Shown piece after piece: positions 1-5,452 of a stretch of DNA of 19,867 nucleotides. Location: assembly GCA_964482405.1 (NCBI GenBank), contig CAYZXH010000030.1, positions 1 through 19,867 on the forward strand. The letters run 5' to 3'. The number at the start of each line of letters is the position of its first letter. The stretch's first letter is position 1. The translations under genes and the position numbers were made by a program. A model generated the notes under the pieces. That model saw only the letters and a program-made list of their open reading frames with translations. It was not told the DNA's origin and ran no database searches. This DNA comes from Zestomicrobium sp964482405. GTDB taxonomy: Archaea; Thermoproteota; Thermoprotei_A; Sulfolobales; NBVN01.

Positions 1-54
1 AGAGAGGAGGCAACCCACCTCTTCACCGATAACTCTGGGAAGGTAGCAACCCTC
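1..54. other. Unassigned sequence downstream of tRNA-Thr
   Basis: No gene is supported in this stretch. It follows the 3' end of the minus-strand tRNA. A short complementary pair (AGAGG at 3-7 and CCTCT at 18-22) could form a weak hairpin, but there is no T-tract after it on the minus strand, so I do not call a terminator. A feature cut by the window edge cannot be excluded. Confidence 0.3.
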
Positions 55-131
55 TGGAGCCGCCGGCGGGATTCGAACCCGCGACCCCCGGCTTACAAGG
101 CCGGTGCTCTACCCGGCTGAGCTACGGCGGC
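55..131 (-). tRNA. tRNA-Thr (anticodon UGU), CCA encoded
   Basis: Read on the minus strand, this folds into a complete cloverleaf: acceptor stem GCCGCCG with CGGCGGC, D stem GCTC/GAGC, anticodon stem CCGGC/GCCGG around the seven-base loop CTTGTAA, a five-base variable loop and the T arm GCGGG-TTCGAAT-CCCGC. The anticodon at loop positions 34-36 is TGT, which reads the threonine codon ACA. The discriminator base is U, as in archaeal threonine tRNAs. The terminal CCA is encoded (55-57). There is no intron in the anticodon loop. It is divergent from pyruvate kinase with about 50 bp between them. Confidence 0.97.
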
Positions 132-148
132 TCTCCTCTTAATGTTTT

Positions 149-167
149 CTTATAGGGTTTTATAATG
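149..167. promoter_or_regulatory. Divergent TATA boxes for tRNA-Thr and pyruvate kinase
   Basis: This A/T-rich stretch between the two divergent transcription units holds two TATA-like elements, CTTATAG near 149-155 and TTTATAATG near 159-167. On the plus strand these would place transcription starts at roughly 178-188, at or next to the candidate start codons of pyruvate kinase. On the minus strand the same stretch is 20-35 nt upstream of the tRNA 5' end. Assignment of each box to one direction is inferred from spacing. Confidence 0.5.
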
Positions 168-184
168 TTTATTTGGTGGTGTGT

Positions 185-1573
185 TTGAGGGTTAAGTTGG
201 TTGTTTCGTTAGGTCCTTCTTCTAGTTCTGCTGATGTTATTGTTTCTATGTTGCGTGAGGGGGTTTCTGGTTTTAGGATTAACTTAGCTCACGGTGTTTT
301 GAGTGATTGGGTTGGGATGGTTAGGTCTGTTAGGGAGGCTGAGTCTCTTGTTGGGAGGCTTGCCTCGATCATCGTGGATATTAAGGGTCCTTCACTTAGG
401 TTGGGTGAGTTTCCTGACGTGGTCAGCGTTCCTGCGGGGTCTTTAGTTGAGTTCTGTGTTTCAGGGTATTCTAGGGGGGAGGTCCCGAGAATCCCTTTCC
501 CGCATGAGGGGGTCTTCAAGAAGGTTTCCGTCGGTGACTTGCTGGTCATGGATGACGGTAGGGCGAGATTCAGCGTGGTTGAGGTTTCCGGTGAGTGCTT
601 TAAGGCGAGAGCCTTAACTCCCTGCGAGCTAAGGCAGAGGAAGAACGTGAGCTTCCCTGATAAAGAATTTGAAGGAAGCTACATGAGTGTTGAAGACGTG
701 GAGGCTTTGAAGAATCTCTGTGCGGAGGGTGTAGACTACGTTGACGCAAGTCTCGTGAGGGGTGCGGGAGACGTTAAGGAGTTGAGGAATTACCTATCAA
801 GCATCGGGTGTGACGCGCTGGTGATAGCTAAGATAGAAACGAAGAAAGCCGTGAGAAACCTAAGCGAGGTTATCGAGGCTTCAGACGCTGTCTTAGTAGC
901 TAGGGGGGACCTAGGAATGAATTTCGGTCTCGAGGAAGTCCCCATACTACAGAAGAAGATAATTGAGGAATCTCACAAGATGGGGAAGCCCGTCATAGTA
1001 GCCACGCAACTCCTGGAATCCATGATCAACAACCCAGTACCTACGAGAGCTGAGGTATCGGACGTGGCGAACGCCGTGCTGGAAGGCGTTGACGCGTTAA
1101 TGCTTACCGGAGAAACAGCGATAGGTAAATACCCGGTCGAGGCAGTGAGGTGGTTGAGGAAAATCGCTGAGAGAACTGAGTCTATGTATAAGCCAACAAC
1201 CCGGAGAGATACCGAGTACGTGAGGAAATCGCTGAAGAGGAGGTACGCTAAGGGAGTCACGGAACTCGCTGAGGACCTTGACGGGGTTCTAGCGATATAC
1301 TCTATCAAGGGAACGACAGTGTTCACGATAGCCTCACTACGTCCAAGAATACGTTGCTACGCCGGAGTCCCCGCTAAGGAGGTAGCTAGGAAACTCTCCA
1401 TAGTCTGGGGAGTTGATGTCAGAGTAATCGAAGCAAGCAACTACATGGAAGGTCTTGAGAAACTATACTCAAGCCTGCTAAGTAGTGGCGACTTGAAGAA
1501 AGGAGATTTAGTAGTCTTAACTTACGGTTTAAGAGATAGAGAGCAAGTGATTAAGGTCAGGGTTGTGGAATGA
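185..1573 (+). CDS. pyk: Pyruvate kinase
   Basis: Catalyses phosphoenolpyruvate + ADP to pyruvate + ATP, the last step of glycolysis, in the cytoplasm. At about 462 residues it has the normal archaeal length. Visible family marks: N-terminal substrate/cation loop with N33-L34-A35-H36-G37, the D65-I-K-G-P-S70 loop, catalytic lysine in K216-I-E, the A-R240-G-D-L-G metal site, and the long signature around MLTGETAIGKYP. The cation site is altered: Ser of NxSH is Ala35, Thr is Ile66 and the diagnostic Glu117 (rabbit numbering) is Ser70. Serine there is known from K+-independent crenarchaeal enzymes, so K+ independence is expected. Start is uncertain: TTG 173, GTG 176, GTG 179 and TTG 185 are all in frame with no Shine-Dalgarno. 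TTG 185 gives the family-like N-terminus MRVKLVVSLGP and fits leaderless transcription. The first 200 or so bases use T-ending codons far more than the rest. Confidence 0.95.
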   Translation: MRVKLVVSLGPSSSSADVIVSMLREGVSGFRINLAHGVLSDWVGMVRSVREAESLVGRLASIIVDIKGPSLRLGEFPDVVSVPAGSLVEFCVSGYSRGEVPRIPFPHEGVFKKVSVGDLLVMDDGRARFSVVEVSGECFKARALTPCELRQRKNVSFPDKEFEGSYMSVEDVEALKNLCAEGVDYVDASLVRGAGDVKELRNYLSSIGCDALVIAKIETKKAVRNLSEVIEASDAVLVARGDLGMNFGLEEVPILQKKIIEESHKMGKPVIVATQLLESMINNPVPTRAEVSDVANAVLEGVDALMLTGETAIGKYPVEAVRWLRKIAERTESMYKPTTRRDTEYVRKSLKRRYAKGVTELAEDLDGVLAIYSIKGTTVFTIASLRPRIRCYAGVPAKEVARKLSIVWGVDVRVIEASNYMEGLEKLYSSLLSSGDLKKGDLVVLTYGLRDREQVIKVRVVE

Positions 1574-1575
1574 AG

Positions 1576-1585
1576 CTTTAAAATC
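1576..1585 (+). promoter_or_regulatory. TATA box for the downstream membrane protein gene
   Basis: CTTTAAAATC lies immediately after the pyruvate kinase stop codon. A start about 25 nt downstream would fall near 1606, leaving a leader of about 15 nt that contains GAGGT at 1615-1619. Inferred from composition and spacing only. Confidence 0.45.
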
Positions 1586-1621
1586 TAATACGTTAATAAC
1601 TTAGCTCACGAGTTGAGGTAA

Positions 1622-2401
1622 ATGCCTGAGAAACGTAAGAAAGAGGTAGGTAAGGTAATTAAGAAGAAGAGAGCCAAGGCAGTGGTACTTAAGATGAGGA
1701 GGCTCGACATAATAATAATCAGCGTCATAATAGCTCTGATCATCGCGGGAGTCTACATAACTTTCTACGGGATCCCCACGATGGGGGGTCCGGCCGTGAA
1801 GGAGGTCCCAGACCCCTTCGAAATACTTAAGAAGAACACGGAATCACTCTTCACTAAGAACTTAACTAACGCTACACTACTCATCAGATACCGTGTGAGA
1901 GGCACCTACGCTTTAGGCACCCCACTCACAATATCTGACACAGCTTACGTGACCGTTGCTTACGATAAGAACACCAGTAAGTGGCGCGCGTACTACGACG
2001 CAACCCCCTACATCTCAGTCATCTTGAGTAAGCTGGGCATTCAGTCTTTCGAGGAGAACGGCACCCTCCTACCGCCGAGGATAAGTGAGCCAAAGGAGAT
2101 ATTAGTTAATATTGAGGGTCTAAACAGGAAGAACGCTTCCTACACGTCCTCCTACGTGGGTGAGGAAGAGATCACCGTCACACTATCAACTCTGAACATA
2201 ACTTCACCAACCCTAGAGAAACTTAAGACGACAACTAGCTCGAGACTAACTCAGGTCTATGAGTACGTGATAAGTTACGGGAGCGAGACGATAACCCTAA
2301 CCTTATGGGTAGATAAGGAAACGAGAGTGCCGTTGAAGGCTGTTCTTTCCTCAAGTAGTGGCGAGCTCACTCTCACACTAACTGACGTAGCGTACACATA
2401 A
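1622..2401 (+). CDS. Single-pass membrane protein with extracellular domain, unknown function
   Basis: I do not recognise the family. The first 28 residues are very basic, with several Lys/Arg clusters (for example KRKK and KKKR), followed by one hydrophobic helix at about 29-50 (IIIISVIIALIIAGVYI). The remaining roughly 205 residues are rich in Thr, Ser, Tyr and beta-type sequence with N-glycosylation sites (NLT, NAT, NTS, NAS, NIT), so the protein is most likely anchored by its N-terminus with its C-terminal domain outside the cell. GAGGT precedes ATG 1622 at an unusually short two-base spacing. An internal ATG at 1694, giving MRRLDIIII, is an alternative start that would remove most of the basic tail. 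It sits alone between two housekeeping genes, with its own TATA box. A lipoprotein or solute-binding role is not supported by any motif I can see. Confidence 0.7.
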   Translation: MPEKRKKEVGKVIKKKRAKAVVLKMRRLDIIIISVIIALIIAGVYITFYGIPTMGGPAVKEVPDPFEILKKNTESLFTKNLTNATLLIRYRVRGTYALGTPLTISDTAYVTVAYDKNTSKWRAYYDATPYISVILSKLGIQSFEENGTLLPPRISEPKEILVNIEGLNRKNASYTSSYVGEEEITVTLSTLNITSPTLEKLKTTTSSRLTQVYEYVISYGSETITLTLWVDKETRVPLKAVLSSSSGELTLTLTDVAYT

Positions 2402-2437
2402 TTTCTGCAGCTTATTTTTAACGTCGTTAACGTTGAG

Positions 2438-2447
2438 TAGAGGGGTG
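2438..2447 (+). promoter_or_regulatory. Shine-Dalgarno supporting GTG start of Mrp ATPase
   Basis: The sequence GAGGGGTG at 2440-2447 is six bases before GTG 2454 and decides this start over the in-frame ATG ten codons in. A T/A-rich stretch CTTATTTTTAA at about 2411-2421 is a plausible TATA box for the same gene. Confidence 0.5.
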
Positions 2448-2453
2448 TATTGA

Positions 2454-3326
2454 GTGGAGGGAAGAGGTCCTAGCATAAGGATGCCTCCGAAGATCACGGA
2501 TCCGCGTAGGCAGGCGGCGTTAGAGAAGCTTAAGAACGTTAAGTACGTGGTAGCGATTACTTCCGGTAAGGGCGGTGTAGGCAAGTCCTTCATAGCTTCA
2601 AACCTCGCACTAACTCTGAGAATCCTTGGCTACGAGGTTGGTTTAATGGATATAGACTTCCACGGACCCTCAGCACCTAAGATGCTCGGTATCAGGGGTC
2701 AGAGACTGATAGCGTTATCCGGCGGTATACAGCCGGCTCAAGGACCCCTAGGACTTAAGGTGATGTCACTAGACTTCCTATTAGAAGACGATGACACACC
2801 GGTTATTTGGAGAGGACCCATAAAGACCACGGCCATATTTCAATTCATAACAGACGTTTCGTGGGGTGACCTAGACTTCCTAGTCATCGACATGCCTCCC
2901 GGGACGGGCGACGAAGCCATAACGGTAGCTCAGGAAATACCGAAGATAGACGGCGTCGTTTTCGTCACAATACCTTCAGAAGTCTCCGTACTAGTCGTCG
3001 GCAGGTCTATAATGTTCTACAAGCGCTTGGGTAAGAGACCTATCGGGGTCGTGGAGAACATGTCGGCGTTCTACTGCCCCGACACGGGGAAGACTTACAA
3101 GATATTCGGTAAGGGTTCGGGGAGGACACTCTCAGAGAAGTACGGCATACCACTACTAGCTGAAATACCTCTCGACCCAAGAATAAGTGAAGCTAACGAT
3201 GAGGGCAGGCCCTACATACTAGCATACCCTGAAACACCGGTTACTAAATCATTCGAGGAAATGGCTAGGAAGATTGCGGAGATTCTTAAAACGCCTGAGA
3301 GTAACTCTAAAGAAAAAACTAGTTAG
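2454..3326 (+). CDS. mrp: Mrp/NBP35-family P-loop ATPase (iron-sulfur carrier type)
   Basis: Member of the Mrp/NBP35/ApbC branch of SIMIBI NTPases, cytosolic scaffolds or carriers for 4Fe-4S clusters. The deviant Walker A loop SGKGGVGKSF is at about residues 37-46; the switch/Walker B segment LDFLVIDMPPGTGDE is near 140-155, and the family string VVENMSAFYCP near 200. Length of 290 residues is typical. Odd point: the usual CxxC pair that holds the bridging cluster reads C-P-D-T here, so only one of the two cysteines is present. Either cluster binding differs in this lineage or the protein acts mainly as an ATPase. The N-terminal iron-binding extension of eukaryotic NBP35 is absent. The stop codon TAG overlaps the stop codon of the convergent aminopropyltransferase gene in the tetranucleotide TTAG. 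Confidence 0.92.
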   Translation: MEGRGPSIRMPPKITDPRRQAALEKLKNVKYVVAITSGKGGVGKSFIASNLALTLRILGYEVGLMDIDFHGPSAPKMLGIRGQRLIALSGGIQPAQGPLGLKVMSLDFLLEDDDTPVIWRGPIKTTAIFQFITDVSWGDLDFLVIDMPPGTGDEAITVAQEIPKIDGVVFVTIPSEVSVLVVGRSIMFYKRLGKRPIGVVENMSAFYCPDTGKTYKIFGKGSGRTLSEKYGIPLLAEIPLDPRISEANDEGRPYILAYPETPVTKSFEEMARKIAEILKTPESNSKEKTS

Positions 3327-4192
3327 GTTTCTTTACGTCCGGTAAGCACTTTATTCCTGAACATCACGTAGTGTTGGTTTCCGTCATAATACTTGTTCAC
3401 GACACCGCGACTCCTTAGAACCCTCTCCACATCCTCAGGTGTTAGAAGTAGTGGGTCGTGCTTGTCTGAAGCTATGACGTAGTTGCACGCGTAACCGAAT
3501 GAGGGTATCCACGTCCAGTACTCTCTCACGATCCTGAAGACTTCCCTCAAGTTACTCACTATTTCCTCATATACTTTCGGGAAGAAGAATGAGTTGCCTG
3601 CCTGAGTAACTAATATCCCGTCACTCCTCATGAGCCTCCTCACCCTAGAGTAGAACTCAGCAGTGTACAGCAACCTACTTATCTCAGGCCCGTAAGGGTC
3701 TGTGAGGTCACTGATTACCACGTCGTAGTAGTCTTGGGGAGCTTCCTCAACGTACTTGAGTCCATCCATTATCAAGATCTTAGCTCTCGGGTCGTTGAAG
3801 GACCCCCTATGCATGACCCCCAAATACTTCTTAGCGAGCTCCACTAACTCACCGTCTATGTCTACCATGACGGCTTCGACAACCGTACTATGCTTTAAAA
3901 CCTCCCTCAGCGTGGCGCCCTCACCACCACCTATTATTAAGACTCTAGCCGGGTTAGGGTGTGTAGTCATGGCTGGCTGTACTAGAGACTCATGATAGAG
4001 GAACTCGTCAGCCTCCGTAGACTGCACATACCCGTCTAGAATCAGCGCTCTCCCAAACTCCTCCAAGTCCACTATCTGAACCTCCTGATACTTGGTCTTA
4101 GTAGATACGTACACGTTACTGATCTTCATAATCATCGCGGTCGAGCTACTCACGCCCTGAATAACGTTTAGTCCTAGCCTAACCTCACTCAC
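3323..4192 (-). CDS. speE: Polyamine aminopropyltransferase (spermidine/thermospermine synthase family)
   Basis: Transfers the aminopropyl group from decarboxylated S-adenosylmethionine to an amine acceptor in the cytoplasm. The two-part fold is visible: an N-terminal beta domain ending in ALILDGYVQSTEADEFLYHE, then a Rossmann methyltransferase-like domain with the nucleotide motif IIGGGEGATLREVLKH, the acidic ribose-binding MVDID, and the catalytic strand VVISDLTDPYGP. The motif GGGEGATLREVLKH and the string DGYVQSTEADEF are closer to plant ACL5 and archaeal thermospermine-type enzymes (GGGEGS/AT) than to bacterial spermidine synthase (GGGDGG), so acceptor specificity could be spermidine or agmatine instead of putrescine. 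GTG 4192 is preceded by GGGGTGA at short spacing; an internal ATG at 4135 would remove part of the N-terminal beta domain. It is convergent with the Mrp gene. Confidence 0.93.
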   Translation of the reverse strand: MSEVRLGLNVIQGVSSSTAMIMKISNVYVSTKTKYQEVQIVDLEEFGRALILDGYVQSTEADEFLYHESLVQPAMTTHPNPARVLIIGGGEGATLREVLKHSTVVEAVMVDIDGELVELAKKYLGVMHRGSFNDPRAKILIMDGLKYVEEAPQDYYDVVISDLTDPYGPEISRLLYTAEFYSRVRRLMRSDGILVTQAGNSFFFPKVYEEIVSNLREVFRIVREYWTWIPSFGYACNYVIASDKHDPLLLTPEDVERVLRSRGVVNKYYDGNQHYVMFRNKVLTGRKET

Positions 4193-4274
4193 TGCATCAC
4201 CCCAAGAATATACCTCAAACCACGTTTAAGCGTTAGCGTAAGGCGACGCCGTGAAACCTCGCCGGCGATCTACG

Positions 4275-5366
4275 TCAGCACCTAACGTGTTTTGAAGCGT
4301 GTCTTAGGATAGGGTCTGAAATGACGTAGACCTCCTCCTTCTTCTCGACGAACCCGTAATCCATGAGGTTCTTTAATAGTCTAGAAAGCTCGGAGTCATA
4401 TATCCTAGTACCAAGTCTTAACTCTAGATACCTCCTTATCTGGGACCACGTAGCTCCCTCACTACCAATCACCTTAAGTATCTCTACGTACCGCTTAGTA
4501 CCCATGACCTCAACGAAGTTACAGAACTCGTTAACAGCTATTCTGGAAGCTTCCTCAACCACCTCACCTATCACGGATTCATCAACCCCCCTACTCAAAA
4601 CTCTTAGACCTAGGAACGAGAGCCACCCTATGATGCCGTCGAGCTTTTCCACAGCCATCGCAAGGAAATCCTCGCTCACTCGCACGCCGTGTTCCTCAAA
4701 TCCTTTCCTAAGGAACTCTATAGCTAGATCCTTGCTGAGCGGGTTTAAGACGACTCTCTCCAGGTACCTCCCGTAGAGAGGGGAGGAAGCGTCATCTATT
4801 CTTAAGAACCTGTAGAGCAAGCCCACCTTAGATCCTGCGAAAACGAAAGACACGTTCCTTAAGTTATCGTAAGCGTATGCGAGAGAGGGGAGGATACTGT
4901 GTCCCCGCATCTTCACCAACTCTTGAACCTCATCCATGACCACAACCACCCTAGCGTTCTCTCCCTCAGCCCACTCATTCAGCGCTTCCAACACGGATGA
5001 GAATGAGGGTCTTGACTCACCCACAGAAAACTCGACACCAACCCCGAATAGCCTCACGCCCCGGACCCTCCTAAGATATTCCTTAACCTTCTCATGGAGC
5101 GACATAAAATTACTTAAGTCTCCTCTCAGCTCTTCCAAGAACATGTCGTACGTGATGTAGCTGGCCGACTCAAATTTCCTAATATCTAGGTATATTCTCG
5201 GTATGTCGTGGGTAGCGACCTTAATAAGTGACGTCTTCCCGACCCTTCTAGCGCCGAGTACGGCGATCATCGCACGTGAGGAGATAGCTCTCCTAAGGTT
5301 TTCCAGCTCCTTCTCCCTATCAAAGAGTTCCTCAGGTCTCTCCACAGGTCTCTCAGAGAATCCCAT
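4275..5366 (-). CDS. Archaeal AAA-type ATPase (Arch_ATPase family) with C-terminal winged helix
   Basis: A 363-residue STAND-like P-loop ATPase of the archaea-expanded Arch_ATPase family (PF01637 type). The segment preceding the P-loop has the family look, LFDREKELENLRRAI (14-28). Walker A is G38-ARRVGKT45 and Walker B is V140-VVVMDEVQ148 with the typical acidic pair. The C-terminal 75 residues (KRYVEILKVIGSEGATWSQI and onward) look like a winged helix, so nucleic acid binding or regulation is possible. Members are usually multicopy, lineage-expanded and of unknown cellular role. It stands alone: divergent from the cedA-like gene and 82 bp from speE. The start ATG 5366 has GAGGT eight bases upstream, and that Shine-Dalgarno lies in the loop of a palindromic repeat. 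Its next-door position to the DNA-transfer genes may or may not be functional. Confidence 0.88.
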   Translation of the reverse strand: MGFSERPVERPEELFDREKELENLRRAISSRAMIAVLGARRVGKTSLIKVATHDIPRIYLDIRKFESASYITYDMFLEELRGDLSNFMSLHEKVKEYLRRVRGVRLFGVGVEFSVGESRPSFSSVLEALNEWAEGENARVVVVMDEVQELVKMRGHSILPSLAYAYDNLRNVSFVFAGSKVGLLYRFLRIDDASSPLYGRYLERVVLNPLSKDLAIEFLRKGFEEHGVRVSEDFLAMAVEKLDGIIGWLSFLGLRVLSRGVDESVIGEVVEEASRIAVNEFCNFVEVMGTKRYVEILKVIGSEGATWSQIRRYLELRLGTRIYDSELSRLLKNLMDYGFVEKKEEVYVISDPILRHASKHVRC

Positions 5367-5367
5367 A

Positions 5368-5405
5368 ACTACATACCTCTGTAGTTACTACATACCTCTG
5401 TAGTT
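5368..5405. repeat. Two tandem copies of a 19-bp palindromic repeat at the ATPase start
   Basis: The unit ACTACATACCTCTGTAGTT occurs at 5368-5386 and again, exactly abutting, at 5387-5405. Each copy has inverted arms ACTACA and TGTAGT around a six-base centre. Read on the minus strand, each copy is a potential stem-loop whose loop is GAGGTA, so in the ATPase mRNA the proximal copy would present the Shine-Dalgarno GAGGT in the loop. Each copy also contains ATG directly followed by TAG on that strand. The pair separates the ATPase start codon (1 bp away) from the cedA promoter (about 15 bp away), so it could act as a DNA operator, an RNA element, or both. I see no other copy in the window. Confidence 0.9.
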
Positions 5406-5407
5406 TG

Positions 5408-5417
5408 GACTTAATAA
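5408..5417 (-). promoter_or_regulatory. Candidate TATA box of the Arch_ATPase gene
   Basis: On the minus strand CTTATTAAGT lies here. A transcription start about 25 nt downstream would fall inside the tandem palindromes near 5387, so the transcript would begin with at least one copy of the repeat. Inferred from spacing. Confidence 0.4.
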
Positions 5418-5419
5418 GT

Positions 5420-5431
5420 CTTATAAAGAAG
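5420..5431 (+). promoter_or_regulatory. TATA box of cedA-like gene
   Basis: CTTATAAAGAAG, with TTATAAAG at 5421-5428, predicts initiation at about 5451-5453, exactly at ATG 5453, that is, a leaderless mRNA. The ten bases CTTATAAAGA are identical to the promoter cores of the type IV pilin operon (15001-15013) and of the pilin-like operon (19790-19804). Confidence 0.7.
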
Positions 5432-5452
5432 ACCGCCTATTATAGGGTTAAC

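Noticed and set aside
1..54. Terminator hairpin or second tRNA downstream of tRNA-Thr
   Set aside because: The only stem is five base pairs without a T-tract, and no cloverleaf can be drawn from the bases available.
55..131. tRNA-Thr as an attachment site for an integrated element spanning the window
   Set aside because: No second copy of the tRNA 3' end and no integrase gene were seen in the window; the genes next to it are housekeeping genes.
4363..5403. Plus-strand reading frames opposite the Arch_ATPase gene
   Set aside because: They are antisense shadows with low-complexity Ser/Leu/Thr composition and no recognisable motifs or promoters.
5368..5405. CRISPR-like repeat array
   Set aside because: Only two units, exactly abutting, with no spacers and no cas genes.
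5405..5452. TTG 5405 as the start of the cedA-like gene
   Set aside because: It lies at the end of the second palindromic repeat and upstream of the TATA box; ATG 5453 is where leaderless transcription would begin.
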